A stretch of DNA of 64,000 nt from Novispirillum itersonii subsp. itersonii ATCC 12639 (GCF_000381985.1 NZ_KB907341.1:124001-188000); one strand, 5' to 3'. Counted from the stretch's first letter, positions 49,219 to 58,711 are shown. Notes: generated by a model from the sequence alone, not told the origin. A program made the numbers and translations.

Positions 49219-50343
49219 TCAGGCTTCCGCCACATATCCCGTCACCAGACGCCCCAGCGCCAGAGATGCGGTTAATCCCGGCGACTCTATGCCGTAAAGA
49301 GTAAACAGACCGTCTACTCCGGTCTGTGATGGCGTCTGGACCATGAAATCTTCAGCCGCCGCCCGCACCGGGTGGGGCTTGGGGCGGCATCCGGCATAAC
49401 CGGGGGCAAGCGCCCCGTCGGGCAGACCCGGCCAGTACCGGCGCACCGCATCATAAAACACATCGCCACGACGGGGCGCGACCTGATAATCGACCCGGTC
49501 AGGGTCTGCATGGTCCAGCCATTCCACATCCGGCCCAAACCGGCCACGCCCGCCCATATCGACGGTATAATGCACCCCAAGCCCGCCATTGACCGGCACC
49601 GGATAGACAAGCGTGCGGAACGGGGGGGCCGTCGTCAGATCAAAATAGTTGCCCTTGGCCAACGACAACGGCGGCACCGAGGCCGGATCAACCCCTGCGA
49701 TTGACTGCGAAACCCGCTGCGCCCACAGCCCGGCACAGTTGACGACCACCCGCGCTTTCAGCGTCATCGGCTCAGCGCCGCCGCAGTCAAGGCGGATTCC
49801 GTCCGCTTCCGCCGCCCCCGACAGCACCGGGGTATTCAACGCCAGCATCGCCCCGTGATCTTCGGCAACCCCCAGATAGCTGAGCATCAGCCCGTGACTG
49901 TCGATGATCCCGGTTTCCGGGGACTGCAGGGCCGCGACACAGGACAGCGCAGGCTCCATCGCCATGGCCTGCGCTCCGCTGAGGCGCAGCAGGTCAACCC
50001 CATTGGCAGCCGCCTTACGGTGCAGCCCGTCCAGAGCCGCCGCCTCGGCGTCATCGGTGGCGACAATCAGCTTTCCGACTTTCCGGGCTGTCACCCCGCG
50101 CGCCGCACACCAGGCATACAGGGCCTGTCGGCCTTCGACACACAGGCGGGCCTTCAGGCTGCCTTCCGGATAATAAATCCCGGCGTGGATAACCTCGGAA
50201 TTACGGGCACTGGTGACCATGCCGATCGCCGGTCCGGCCTCAACGATGATCACATCCCGCCCGGCCTCTGCCAGCATGGCGGCAACCGCCAGCCCGACCG
50301 CTCCGGCCCCGATGACCACAACATCAACCTGTTCCATCTGCAT
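49219..50343 (-). CDS. L-2-hydroxyglutarate oxidase-like FAD oxidoreductase
   Basis: A 374-residue flavoprotein of the DAO family. It starts with a dinucleotide-binding fold VDVVVIGAGAVGLAVAAMLAEAG at 6-28, followed by TSARNSEVIHAGIYYPEGSLKARLCVEG (about 44-71), characteristic of L-2-hydroxyglutarate dehydrogenase/oxidase (LhgO); VVNCAGLWAQ and KGNYFDL are also typical, and the C-terminus has YGIESPGLTASLALG. GGATCGGA precedes the tandem ATGs at 50343/50337. The enzyme would oxidise a 2-hydroxy acid; the exact substrate is inferred. Confidence 0.85.
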   Translation of the reverse strand: MQMEQVDVVVIGAGAVGLAVAAMLAEAGRDVIIVEAGPAIGMVTSARNSEVIHAGIYYPEGSLKARLCVEGRQALYAWCAARGVTARKVGKLIVATDDAEAAALDGLHRKAAANGVDLLRLSGAQAMAMEPALSCVAALQSPETGIIDSHGLMLSYLGVAEDHGAMLALNTPVLSGAAEADGIRLDCGGAEPMTLKARVVVNCAGLWAQRVSQSIAGVDPASVPPLSLAKGNYFDLTTAPPFRTLVYPVPVNGGLGVHYTVDMGGRGRFGPDVEWLDHADPDRVDYQVAPRRGDVFYDAVRRYWPGLPDGALAPGYAGCRPKPHPVRAAAEDFMVQTPSQTGVDGLFTLYGIESPGLTASLALGRLVTGYVAEA

Positions 50344-50376
50344 TCCGATCCTGTCGTCCGCACCCGGATAAAGTCG

Positions 50377-50940
50377 TTATGCCGCAGAAAAGTCCAGCAA
50401 AGCCGGGGCACGCTCGATAATCGCCTCCAGAATACGCGTGGCCTGATCCTGACGGCGATGGGTCGCCGCATCAATCAGGGCGTCGTAGCGCGGATCCTCC
50501 AGAAACTTGCGAGAATCATAAAGGGTTTTGATTTCCCTGACAAAAATCTCCCGCGATCCCAATGGCAGATGATCTTCTCCGGCCAGCGCCTCCAGAAAAC
50601 GCAGGGATGTCTCCAGCAGCACCGACCAGATCGCCACCGTCAGCCGGTCAAACTGCGCCTGCAGGGTATCGCGCTCCGGGCCGTGATAAAGATCAATCCG
50701 CCGCTCGATAACGATCGAAAAGGCCCAGCATTCCGCCGCCACATCCCGGCAGCGCATAAAATCGGCATACCGGCTGCGCCCCGGCCGCCCCATTGCCCCG
50801 CCCCGGCTCCAGCGGGACAGATCACTCAGGTCTTCGGTTTTGGTCTGCAGGATTTGCAGAAATCCCAGAATTTTCTCGCGCTCGGGGTCAAAGAAGGCCC
50901 CGGCGCGGGGCGGTGCGACCATCGTGGCCTGCTCAGGCAT
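50377..50940 (-). CDS. Uncharacterised 187-residue helical protein
   Basis: I do not recognise this protein. It is cytoplasmic (no signal or membrane segment) and appears mostly alpha-helical, rich in Arg, Leu and Glu, with long amphipathic stretches (RDTLQAQFDRLTVAIWSVLLETSLRFLEALA and RREDQATRILEAIIERAPALLDF-like segments). Its last 60 residues resemble a repetitive helix pair. It lies just upstream of the flavoprotein gene on the same strand (33 bases), so both may form one unit. The ATG at 50940 has only a weak ribosome-binding site. Confidence 0.55.
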   Translation of the reverse strand: MPEQATMVAPPRAGAFFDPEREKILGFLQILQTKTEDLSDLSRWSRGGAMGRPGRSRYADFMRCRDVAAECWAFSIVIERRIDLYHGPERDTLQAQFDRLTVAIWSVLLETSLRFLEALAGEDHLPLGSREIFVREIKTLYDSRKFLEDPRYDALIDAATHRRQDQATRILEAIIERAPALLDFSAA

Positions 50941-51141
50941 TCTCGTCGCTCATTACGTATCACCCCGTTGACAGCCTCCCAGCCACTCTCCTGTAAGTTT
51001 GTGGGCAGGCAGACGTTTTCTATTCATGCTGTTCTATCCCAGTTTCCCCAGCCGGAGCAATCGCGATCCCGTCAGGCTTGCGGGGCATGCCGCAGCGGGG
51101 TAGGACTTATTTCCTCTGATGTTCGGCCCGGACTCCCCACT

Positions 51142-53214
51142 ATGTCGAAACAACCTCTTTACGCGACACGGCATTCCGTCTGCCCCCATGACTGCCCCAG
51201 CGTCTGTGCGCTGGATGTCGATCTGGTCGCCCCGGACCGGGTCGGCCGTCTGCGGGGCGCGCCCCAGCCTTATACTGATGGGGTAATCTGCGCCAAGGTC
51301 GCCCGTTATGAGGAACGGGTGCATCACCCCGACCGCCTGATGACGCCGCTGAAGCGGACCGGCCGCAAGGGTGAGGGCGCCTTCACCCCGGTGTCATGGG
51401 ACGAAGCACTGGATACCGTCGCCACCGCCTTCCGCCGTGCAGCGGAAGAGCATGGCCCCGAAGCCGTATGGCCATATTTCTACGCCGGGACGATGGGGCT
51501 GGTACAGCGCGACGGGATTGAACGGCTGCGCCACGCCCTGCGCTACTCCCGTCAGCATTCGACCATCTGTGTCGGCACCAGCACCCCCGGCTGGGCTGCT
51601 GCCGTCGGCAAGGGTACCGGCACAGACCCGCGGGACATGGCGGAGTCCGACCTGATCGTGATCTGGGGGGCTAACGCCGTCCACACGCAGGTCCATGTGA
51701 TGAACTGGGTGCAGAAAGCCAGAAAAGCGCGTCATGCAAAACTGGTGGTGGTCGATCCCTACCGTACGGCCACGGCCGAAAAGGCCGACCTGCACCTGAT
51801 GCCGATGCCCGGCACCGATGCGGCACTGGCCTGTGCGGTGATGCACGTGCTGTTCCGTGACGGTCATGCCGACCGTGCGTGGATGGCACAGTACACCGAT
51901 GTCCCGGCGGAACTGGAAGCCCATCTGCAGACCCGCACACCGGAATGGGCCGCCGCCATCACCGGCATTCCGGCTGATCAGATCGAGGCCTTCGCCACCC
52001 TGTACGGCAGTACCAAGCGCAGCTTCCTGCGACTGGGCTACGGCTTCACCCGCAACCGGCTCGGGGCCGTCAGCATGCATGCCGCGGCCTGCCTGCCCTC
52101 TGTCACCGGGGCGTGGGCCCATCCCGGCGGCGGGGCACAGTATTCCCTGTCCGGCGATTTCGGCGTTGACCGCACTCTGGTGCAGGGGCTGGATGCGGTT
52201 GACCGCAGCATCCGTGCGCTGGACATGAGCCGGATCGGCCCGGTGCTGACCGGAGACCGCCGCGACCTTGGCGACGGCCCGCCGGTGACGGCAATGATCA
52301 TCCAGAACACCAACCCCGCCGCTGTGGCCCCCCATACCGCACTGGTGCGGCAGGGGCTGGCGCGGGAGGACCTGTTCCTCTGCGTCCACGAACAGTTCAT
52401 GACTGAAACCGCCCGCTACGCCGATATCGTTCTGCCGGCCACCATGTTCCTCGAGCATGACGATATCTATGCTGCCGGGGGCCATCCGTTCCTGCAGGCC
52501 CACCGCGCGGTGATGCCTGCCCCGGGGGAATGCCGGTCAAACCACGACGTGATCTGTGCGCTGGCCGCCAGACTGGGGGCTGAGCATCCCGGTTTTGCCC
52601 TGTCAGCGTGGGAGCATGTCGATCACATGGCCCGCAGCGTCGGCCTGTCCGGTGGGGATGAGCTGATCGAAAAGCGCTGGGAATTCCGGGGCCGCAGCGG
52701 TGATGACGCCCGTTTCCGGTCCGGCTTCCCGCATCAGGATGGCAAGTTCCACTTTGCCCCCCACTGGGAAAACTACGGCCCCTTGCATGAGCAGCTGCCA
52801 AAACTGCCCGACTTTGTGCCGATCATCGACATGCCCGATGATGATCATCCGTTCCGGCTGGTGGCGGCCCCGTCGCGCAATTTCCTGAACACCACCTTCA
52901 GCGAAACCCCGACCAGCCGGAAGCAGGAGCGTCAGCCGACCGCCCTGATCCACCCCGATATCTGTGCCCGCCTTGGCCTGACGGACGGCGGCCGGGTGCG
53001 GATCGGCAACCGCCGGGGCAGCGTGGTGGTGGCGGTACGGGCCTTCAGCGGCCTGCAGGCCCAGACCGTTGTCGTTGAAGGCATATGGCCAAATGATGAC
53101 TTTGCCGATGGGAATGGTATCAATACACTGGTATCGGCAGAACCGGCCCCGCCAAATGGGGGAGCAGTGTTTCATGACACTGCCGTTTGGCTGCGGGCCG
53201 AAGCCGTGTCATAA
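51142..53214 (+). CDS. Molybdopterin oxidoreductase with [4Fe-4S] cluster
   Basis: A 690-residue enzyme of the DMSO-reductase superfamily. The N-terminus carries the cluster-binding Cys pattern CPHDCPSVC (about 13-21) and a fourth Cys in VICAKV (about 50). Cofactor-contact regions such as STICVGTSTPGWAAAVGKGTGTDP (about 155) and the C-terminal molybdopterin dinucleotide-binding barrel (FRLVAAPSRNFLNTTFSETP; IHPDICARLGLTDGGRVRIGNRRGSVVVAV) are visible. There is no Tat signal, so it should be cytoplasmic. The open frame extends 429 codons upstream, but that part is antisense to two other genes; ATG 51142 begins the family sequence. Substrate unknown. Confidence 0.9.
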   Translation: MSKQPLYATRHSVCPHDCPSVCALDVDLVAPDRVGRLRGAPQPYTDGVICAKVARYEERVHHPDRLMTPLKRTGRKGEGAFTPVSWDEALDTVATAFRRAAEEHGPEAVWPYFYAGTMGLVQRDGIERLRHALRYSRQHSTICVGTSTPGWAAAVGKGTGTDPRDMAESDLIVIWGANAVHTQVHVMNWVQKARKARHAKLVVVDPYRTATAEKADLHLMPMPGTDAALACAVMHVLFRDGHADRAWMAQYTDVPAELEAHLQTRTPEWAAAITGIPADQIEAFATLYGSTKRSFLRLGYGFTRNRLGAVSMHAAACLPSVTGAWAHPGGGAQYSLSGDFGVDRTLVQGLDAVDRSIRALDMSRIGPVLTGDRRDLGDGPPVTAMIIQNTNPAAVAPHTALVRQGLAREDLFLCVHEQFMTETARYADIVLPATMFLEHDDIYAAGGHPFLQAHRAVMPAPGECRSNHDVICALAARLGAEHPGFALSAWEHVDHMARSVGLSGGDELIEKRWEFRGRSGDDARFRSGFPHQDGKFHFAPHWENYGPLHEQLPKLPDFVPIIDMPDDDHPFRLVAAPSRNFLNTTFSETPTSRKQERQPTALIHPDICARLGLTDGGRVRIGNRRGSVVVAVRAFSGLQAQTVVVEGIWPNDDFADGNGINTLVSAEPAPPNGGAVFHDTAVWLRAEAVS

Positions 53215-53301
53215 AGGCACCGTTATGCATGCGGGGGCAGAACGCCCCCCGGCAACGGATCGCCCCATTGGTCTGGGTGTAACAGGGCAGGAACCGTCCC
53301 G

Positions 53302-54114
53302 ATGAGTCAAAACTCCGCTCATGTGATCGTCGTCGGCAACGAGAAAGGCGGATCCGGTAAATCCACTGTCTCCATGCATCTGATCGTCAGTCTGCTGCGC
53401 GGGGGCCTGCGGGTCGGGACCATTGACCTTGATGCCCGGCAGGCCACCCTGACCCGGTATATTGAAAACCGCAAAACCTATGCTGAAAAACACGGCATCA
53501 CCCTGCCGATGCCGGAACATTATCCCCTGCTGCCCTCCGGCGACCAGCCCCGCGATGAAGAGATCCTGCGCGGGATCATCCGCGACCTGCAGACCCGCTG
53601 CGATACCATTGTCATCGACACGCCGGGGTCCGACACCTACCTGTCGCGGGCCGGGCACTCCTACGCCGATACCCTGATCACCCCGCTGAACGACAGCTTC
53701 ATCGACCTTGACGTGCTGGCCCGGGTCGATCCCGATACCATGCAGATCAAGGGCTACAGCCATTACGCCGCGATGGTCTTCGAGGTCAAAAAGCGCCGCG
53801 CCGTGCGTGACGGCGGTCAGATCGCCTGGGTGGTCCTGCGCAACCGCCTGTCGCACCTGACCGCCCGCAATAAGCAGGATATGGAACGGCTGGTGGCTGA
53901 ACTGTCGGACCGCCTGCGTTTTGTGCATATTCAGGGGCTGGGGGAACGGGTGATCTTCCGCGAACTGTTTCTGACCGGCCTGACCCTTCTGGACCTGAAC
54001 AAAGACGGGGTGCAGCTGGAAATGAACCTGTCTCACGTTGCCGCCAAACAGGAGCTGCGCGCCCTGCTCGACGCCATCGGCAAGGCCCATGCCAAGCTGA
54101 CCGGCGCAGCCTGA
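53302..54114 (+). CDS. mipZ: Division-plane positioning ATPase MipZ
   Basis: A ParA/MinD-type ATPase that forms gradients from the poles to keep FtsZ polymerisation at midcell in alphaproteobacteria. The 270 residues start MSQNSAHVIVVGNEKGGSGKSTVSMHL; the deviant Walker A KGGSGKST covers 15-22. Switch regions DLDARQATLTRYIENRK and IDTPGSD and the segment SHLTARNKQDMERLV are MipZ-like. Its relatives act with ParB; no parB lies in this window. The dnaJ-like gene starts 13 bases downstream, so the two are likely co-transcribed. Confidence 0.92.
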   Translation: MSQNSAHVIVVGNEKGGSGKSTVSMHLIVSLLRGGLRVGTIDLDARQATLTRYIENRKTYAEKHGITLPMPEHYPLLPSGDQPRDEEILRGIIRDLQTRCDTIVIDTPGSDTYLSRAGHSYADTLITPLNDSFIDLDVLARVDPDTMQIKGYSHYAAMVFEVKKRRAVRDGGQIAWVVLRNRLSHLTARNKQDMERLVAELSDRLRFVHIQGLGERVIFRELFLTGLTLLDLNKDGVQLEMNLSHVAAKQELRALLDAIGKAHAKLTGAA

Positions 54115-54127
54115 TCCGGGCCGGTCC

Positions 54128-54616
54128 ATGCTGTTCTCCCTCCTCGTCGGCGCCGCCCTGATCATCGGGGTGATGATCCTCGGCAACTGGCTGATGCGAT
54201 CCCCCCCCGGCAGTCTGAAACGCCGTCTGGGCGGTGGCCTGATTCCGCTGCTGCTGGTGATTGTGGCCGGACTGGCCCTGACCGGGCGACTGGGGCTGGC
54301 ACTGGCGACACTGGCCGCTATGGCACCGTGGGTGATGCGCGGCATGCAGATGTGGCAGGCCGGGCGAATGATCCGGGATCTGTTCACGCGACGCCGGCCT
54401 GATGAAGGCCCCGGCATCCCCCCCGCCCCACCCGGTGCCCGGATGAGCCGAGAGGAGGCCCTGCGGGTTCTCGGCCTGCCGGAGGGATCGGGCGAGGCAG
54501 AGATCCACGCGGCCTATCGCCGCCTGATGTCGCAGCTACACCCCGACAAAGGCGGAACCGACTGGATGGCCGCCAAGCTCAATGAAGCCCGCGACCGGCT
54601 GCTGGGCGGAAAATGA
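54128..54616 (+). CDS. Membrane-anchored DnaJ-domain protein
   Basis: A 162-residue Tim14/DjlA-like cochaperone. Two hydrophobic helices near 3-20 and 38-70 anchor it in the membrane. A Pro-rich linker (GPGIPPAPPG) leads to a C-terminal J domain (about 105-160) with LGLPEGSGEAEIHAAYRRLMSQLHPDKGGTDWMAAKLNEAR; the HPD tripeptide needed to stimulate DnaK is intact. It probably recruits DnaK to an inner-membrane site. Arrangement after mipZ is common in alphaproteobacteria. Confidence 0.88.
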   Translation: MLFSLLVGAALIIGVMILGNWLMRSPPGSLKRRLGGGLIPLLLVIVAGLALTGRLGLALATLAAMAPWVMRGMQMWQAGRMIRDLFTRRRPDEGPGIPPAPPGARMSREEALRVLGLPEGSGEAEIHAAYRRLMSQLHPDKGGTDWMAAKLNEARDRLLGGK

Positions 54617-54679
54617 TCCTTCCCCACCGGGGCCGCCTGCCCGCTGCCGTCAGATGAAGCGCTGGCCCTGCACATCAAA

Positions 54680-54714
54680 AAAAGGCGCGCCTCCGGTACC
54701 GGGGCGCGCCTTTT
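54680..54714. terminator. Bidirectional terminator between the DnaJ-domain gene and rlmE
   Basis: GGCGCGCC at 54684-54691 and 54703-54710 (self-complementary) is extended by AAAA and TTTT tracts to 54680 and 54714, with an 11-base loop. It serves two convergent genes. Confidence 0.8.
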
Positions 54715-54732
54715 CTCTCGCCGAAAACCGGA

Positions 54733-55515
54733 TCAGGTGTCAGCGCGGAAACCCTGCGCGACCAGATACAGTTCCGGGCTTTCCTTACGGCTGGACAGCG
54801 GCTTGACGTGCTTTACCGACGGGCAGCGCTTTTTGACTTCCGTCAGCAGCTCGTTGATCGCCCCACCGTTAAACACCTTGCAGATGAAGGTGCCGCCGGG
54901 GGCCAGTACTTCCTCGGCGAACGCCCAGGCCACTTCCAGCAGCGCAATGATGCGCAGATGGTCGGTCTGCGGATGGCCGGTGGTCGGGGCAGCCATGTCA
55001 GACATCACCACATCGGCCCGCCCGCCCAGCGCCTGCTTCAGCAGGTCAGGGGCCTTGGGATCGAGAAAATCGAGGGTGATACAATGGGCACCGGGTATCG
55101 GCCCCCATTCAAGAATATCAATCCCCACCACGGTACCGCCACCGGGCTGCCCGGCTTTGGTGCGGTCAACCGCGATCTGGGTCCAGCCACCGGGGGCCGC
55201 GCCAAGATCAACCACCTTGATCCCCGGCTTCAGGAAGGTGAACTTCTCGTCCAGCTCGATCAGCTTAAAGGCAGCACGGGACTTATAGCCACGGGCCTTC
55301 GCCTCTGCCACATAGGGGTCATTCAACTGCCGCTGCAGCCACAGGGTCGACGAGAGTTTGCGCCCCTTGGCCGATTTGACATGCACGGACTTCATCCGCA
55401 CGGTCGGCAGAGCGCTGGACTCCCCGGATGAACCGGATGATGAGGGGCCGCCGCTGCGACCGGCGGGACGGGAACCGGAACGCGGTGCACCGGGACGGGT
55501 AGGCTTCTGCGCCAT
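54733..55515 (-). CDS. rlmE: 23S rRNA 2'-O-methyltransferase RlmE (FtsJ/RrmJ)
   Basis: Methylates U2552 of 23S rRNA during late 50S assembly. The 260 residues contain the Rossmann-fold SAM-binding segment [19 protein letters not shown] (about 100-118), [14 protein letters not shown], and the FtsJ catalytic K-D-K-E tetrad: Lys in YKSRAAFKL, Asp in SDMAAP, Lys in FICKVFNG and Glu in [12 protein letters not shown] ~45-residue Ser/Gly/Arg-rich N-terminal extension precedes the core and is longer than in E. coli. It lies five bases after ppx on the same strand, so both form an operon. Confidence 0.93.
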   Translation of the reverse strand: MAQKPTRPGAPRSGSRPAGRSGGPSSSGSSGESSALPTVRMKSVHVKSAKGRKLSSTLWLQRQLNDPYVAEAKARGYKSRAAFKLIELDEKFTFLKPGIKVVDLGAAPGGWTQIAVDRTKAGQPGGGTVVGIDILEWGPIPGAHCITLDFLDPKAPDLLKQALGGRADVVMSDMAAPTTGHPQTDHLRIIALLEVAWAFAEEVLAPGGTFICKVFNGGAINELLTEVKKRCPSVKHVKPLSSRKESPELYLVAQGFRADT

Positions 55516-55520
55516 GAACG

Positions 55521-56657
55521 TTAAATCGCGATCAGTTGTGAAGTGGGAAAAACAGGTGTGAACGGACGGCGGGACACCGTCGGCGACTGACCCAGAAGAT
55601 CAGTTTCGCCCATAAGCCCCAAAAGCATCCCTTCGCGCAAGCCCCGGTCGGCGACGGTCAGCCGCCCCATTGGCCACAGCGCACAGATGGCTTCAAGAAT
55701 TGCACAGCCCGCCAGCACCAGATCAGCCCGCTGCGGCCCGATACAGGGGGAATCAGCCCGCTGACGGTGGCTCATGCCAGCCAGAGAGCGGGTCAGGCGG
55801 GTAATGTCCGAAAAATCAATACAGATCCCGTCAACCGCCGCCCGGTCATAGCGGCCCAGCCCCAGATGCAGGCCGCCCAGCGTGGTACAGGTCCCGGACG
55901 TGCCGAGCATCTGCGCTTCCCCCCGGGCAATCGCCAGGCCGATCTGATGCCGGTCCTCGAACGGACGGAGACTGGCGGTGACATGATCCATCACCGCCCG
56001 GTAGGTGCGGCTGCACAGATCCCCGCCGCCACAGGCCTCGGCCACCGTCACCACTCCCAGCGGCAGAGTGGCGAAGCCTTCAATACAGGGATAGGGGGAA
56101 TCCGTCAGCTTGACCCACAGCAGTTCGGTGGAGCCGCCGCCGATATCGAACACCAGCGCGTAGGGCTGATCGCGTGTCAGCAGGCTAGCACAGCCCGCCA
56201 GCGCCAGCCGGGCTTCTTCGTCGGCGCTGATACACTCCAGCGAAATTCCGGTCTCTTCCTTCGCCCGGGCGATGAACTCCTGCCCGTTGACCGCACGGCG
56301 GCAGGCCTCGGTCGCCACATTGCGCGACACCGTCACGCCACGGCGGTCCATTTTATCGGCACAGCGCTTCAGGGCATCAATGGTACGGACCTGCGCCGTT
56401 GACGACAGGCTGCCGGTCACGGCCAGCCCTTCGCCCAGACGGGTAATGCGGGAAAAAGAGTCTATCACCCGGAACCCTTCGGCATCGGGGTGAGCAATCA
56501 GCATCCGGCAGTTATTGGTGCCAAGATCAACAGCAGCGTAGGTTTCACCGCAGGCATGATGACGCAGAGACCCGGCCCGCAGACCGTCAGCCCCTTTGTC
56601 TGACGCGCCCCCGGTGTTACCGGCCCGGCCAGCGGTCCGTCCTTTGCCTCGCTGCAT
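55521..56657 (-). CDS. Exopolyphosphatase / pppGpp phosphohydrolase family (Ppx/GppA)
   Basis: A 378-residue actin-fold phosphatase hydrolysing polyphosphate or pppGpp. The core shows the phosphate-1 motif [16 protein letters not shown] near 41-56, [27 protein letters not shown], and the phosphate-2 motif [14 protein letters not shown] near 165; [15 protein letters not shown] also fits. An Arg/Gly-rich N-terminal extension of ~38 residues precedes the core. I chose ATG 56657 (AGGTGCAGGGA upstream) over a GTG three codons earlier. The short family form, without an HD domain, is usual in alphaproteobacteria. It leads the ppx-rlmE unit. Confidence 0.87.
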   Translation of the reverse strand: MQRGKGRTAGRAGNTGGASDKGADGLRAGSLRHHACGETYAAVDLGTNNCRMLIAHPDAEGFRVIDSFSRITRLGEGLAVTGSLSSTAQVRTIDALKRCADKMDRRGVTVSRNVATEACRRAVNGQEFIARAKEETGISLECISADEEARLALAGCASLLTRDQPYALVFDIGGGSTELLWVKLTDSPYPCIEGFATLPLGVVTVAEACGGGDLCSRTYRAVMDHVTASLRPFEDRHQIGLAIARGEAQMLGTSGTCTTLGGLHLGLGRYDRAAVDGICIDFSDITRLTRSLAGMSHRQRADSPCIGPQRADLVLAGCAILEAICALWPMGRLTVADRGLREGMLLGLMGETDLLGQSPTVSRRPFTPVFPTSQLIAI

Positions 56658-56888
56658 TCCCTGCACCTATCACCTGTCTCCGTCACTGCTGCACCGGCCG
56701 CCGGAAACTCCTGAGCGGCCATCGGGACCCTTTATCAACGGAGCAGTCCGCTCCTGCAAATATCTAGGTCTCTATCGTAGCCTTTCCAAGAGCAGGACGG
56801 AAGCCCCGACCACACACGGTTTTCCGGGGCATCGGCCCTCCCGGAAAAACGGCTTTTCAAAAAAATTCACATTTTTTGAAAAAAGGGC

Positions 56889-56917
56889 TTTGCAGACCCG
56901 AAAAGTCGCGCTATAAG
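56889..56917 (+). promoter_or_regulatory. Promoter of tRNA-Gln
   Basis: TTTGCA (56889-56894) and TATAAG (56912-56917) are spaced 17 bases apart, the optimal spacing for a sigma-70-type stable-RNA promoter. It would start transcription about 90 bases before the tRNA. Confidence 0.6.
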
Positions 56918-57015
56918 ACCGGCCTCGCGACGATGCAGCGAACGAAGACGAAGCGAAAACGGCAACCGCCGAAACCGTAAAAGTCTAAGGGAAGCAACAG
57001 AGTAGCGAACCCTGA

Positions 57016-57089
57016 TGGGGGATAGTTTAACGGTAGAACAGCGGACTCTGACTCCGTTAGTCTTGGTTCGAATCCAGGTCCCCCAGCCA
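57016..57089 (+). tRNA. tRNA-Gln(CTG)
   Basis: A complete cloverleaf can be drawn. The acceptor stem TGGGGGA (57016-57022) pairs with TCCCCCA (57079-57085); the D arm has AGTTTAACGGT; the anticodon arm is GCGGA-CTCTGAC-TCCGT with anticodon CTG (reading CAG); and the T arm is TTGG-TTCGAAT-CCAG. A discriminator G and an encoded CCA follow. The first pair U1-A72 is typical of glutamine tRNA. Its own promoter lies upstream, and an intrinsic terminator follows within five bases. The UUG isoacceptor must be elsewhere. Confidence 0.95.
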
Positions 57090-57093
57090 AAGC

Positions 57094-57123
57094 AAAAACC
57101 CCGGCCCACAAGCCGGGGTTTTT
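57094..57123 (+). terminator. Intrinsic terminator of tRNA-Gln
   Basis: AAAAACCCCGG (57094-57104) pairs perfectly with CCGGGGTTTTT (57113-57123) around an 8-base loop, ending in a five-T tract, five bases after the encoded CCA. Confidence 0.9.
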
Positions 57124-57199
57124 CGCATCTGCCTTCCGGGCACCCGCAGGCCGCACAGTGCCGGGTGCCTTCCCGCTCAGCCCCGGACCCTGCCCCGCG

Positions 57200-58711
57200 A
57201 TGACCACTGCCGCCACCTCGATCACCCTGCCTGCGGACACCACGCGCTTCCTGCTGCGCCTGTCGCCGGAAATCCTGCTGAAATCACAGCAGGTCCGCCG
57301 CCAGTTTCAGGAAACGCTGCGACGGAATCTCCGGACCGTGCTGACGCGTGAGGGAATCGACCACACCATGCGGCACTATCATGGCCGCATGATGCTGGAT
57401 GTCCCCCGGACGATGCGGGCCCGCACCCGGGACCTGCTGCCCAAGATCTTCGGCCTCGGCAGCTTTTCTGTGATTGATGCGCAGGTGGAAAACACCATGG
57501 AGGCGATCACCTCCACCATGGTGTCGCTGTATGCCGATGCCATTCGGGGCAAGCGCTTTGCGGTGCTGGCGAAGCGGATCGGTCCGCGGGTGATCTCCAC
57601 CCGCGAGGTGCAATATATCGGCGGCGGGATGCTGAAGGACCTGACCGGCGCCACCGTGGATCTGGATACCCCGGAGGTGCTGATCCGCGTCGATATCACC
57701 GAGGAAGGGACCTATCTGTTCTGTGACCGCGTCGAAGGGGCCGGCGGGCTGCCTGCCGGAACTCAGGGCAAGGTGGTGTCGCTGGTATCCGGCGGCTTCG
57801 ATTCCATGGTGGCCTCGTGGCAGATGATGCGGCGCGGCGCCCGCATGGACTTTGTACTGTGTAATCTGGCCGGGGCAGCCGCTGAGCGGATGGTGCTGCA
57901 GGCGGTCAAGGTGCTTTGCGACCTGTGGGCAGCCGGGCTTCAGCCGCGCTTCCATATCATCGACTTCCAGCCGCTGCTGGCCGATATCCGGACCCATCAG
58001 AAGCAGTCGTACTGGCAGATCACCCTGAAACGCCTGATGTACCGGGTCGCGGAAGGGGTTGCCGCCGATATCCATGCCGGGGCGATTGTCACCGGCGAGG
58101 CCCTCGGCCAAGTCTCTTCACAGACCCTTGCCAATCTGGTGACGATTGATGCCGCCACCAGTATGCCGGTGCTGCGCCCGCTGATCGGCATGGACAAAAA
58201 AGACATCATAACGCAGGCACGCTATATCGGCACCGCCCCGATTTCAGAGCACGTGCCGGAATACTGCGGCATCACGCCGACCAAACCCGCCACCTCCAGC
58301 ACTATTGAGCGGGTCGCCCGGGGCGAAGCCAATATGGACCCGGCACTGGTCGAAGCGGCGGTCCGTGACCGCAAGATCATTGACGTCAACGGCGTCACCG
58401 CTGCCGATCTGCGGACCCCGTATCTATGGGCGGACAGCCTGCCGGAAGGGGCCCGCCTGATTGACTGCCAGCCGCCGGAATTCTACCGTCACTGGCACGC
58501 CCCCGGGGCCCTGCACTACACGGTCGAAGATCTGAAGCGCCTGTATAAGGAAGTGCCGAAGGACGGCACCTACATTCTGTACTGCCACCGGGGGGTGCTG
58601 TCGGCGGTCATGGCAGAACACATGCAGCAGCGCGGCTATGCCGCCTACGCCTACCGGGGCGGGCTGAGCAGCCTGCGGACGGAACTGGGCTTAGACGGGT
58701 TCGAGTTCTGA
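57200..58711 (+). CDS. thiI: tRNA 4-thiouridine synthase ThiI with rhodanese domain
   Basis: Introduces the sulfur of 4-thiouridine at position 8 of tRNA and may supply sulfur for thiamine. The 503 residues have an N-terminal ferredoxin-like/THUMP region (LPADTTRFLLRLSPEILLKSQQVRRQF to ~170), the PP-loop SGGFDSMVA near 205, GEALGQVSSQTLANL near 300, and a C-terminal rhodanese domain (from ~405) with CHRGVLSAV; its Cys at 462 corresponds to the persulfide-carrying Cys456 of E. coli ThiI. ATG 57200 is preferred; an upstream frame is open to 57158. Its last 21 bases overlap the convergent diguanylate cyclase gene. Confidence 0.94.
   Translation: MTTAATSITLPADTTRFLLRLSPEILLKSQQVRRQFQETLRRNLRTVLTREGIDHTMRHYHGRMMLDVPRTMRARTRDLLPKIFGLGSFSVIDAQVENTMEAITSTMVSLYADAIRGKRFAVLAKRIGPRVISTREVQYIGGGMLKDLTGATVDLDTPEVLIRVDITEEGTYLFCDRVEGAGGLPAGTQGKVVSLVSGGFDSMVASWQMMRRGARMDFVLCNLAGAAAERMVLQAVKVLCDLWAAGLQPRFHIIDFQPLLADIRTHQKQSYWQITLKRLMYRVAEGVAADIHAGAIVTGEALGQVSSQTLANLVTIDAATSMPVLRPLIGMDKKDIITQARYIGTAPISEHVPEYCGITPTKPATSSTIERVARGEANMDPALVEAAVRDRKIIDVNGVTAADLRTPYLWADSLPEGARLIDCQPPEFYRHWHAPGALHYTVEDLKRLYKEVPKDGTYILYCHRGVLSAVMAEHMQQRGYAAYAYRGGLSSLRTELGLDGFEF

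Noticed and set aside
49855-51141. 429-codon open extension upstream of the molybdopterin oxidoreductase
   Set aside because: It is antisense to the flavoprotein and unknown helical protein genes and lacks any family sequence; the oxidoreductase N-terminus with its Cys motif begins at 51142. In GC-rich DNA, antisense frames with few stops are common.
56596-56916. 106-codon + strand open frame upstream of the tRNA
   Set aside because: It runs antisense to the ppx 5' end and through the tRNA promoter, and has no ribosome site or protein-like composition.
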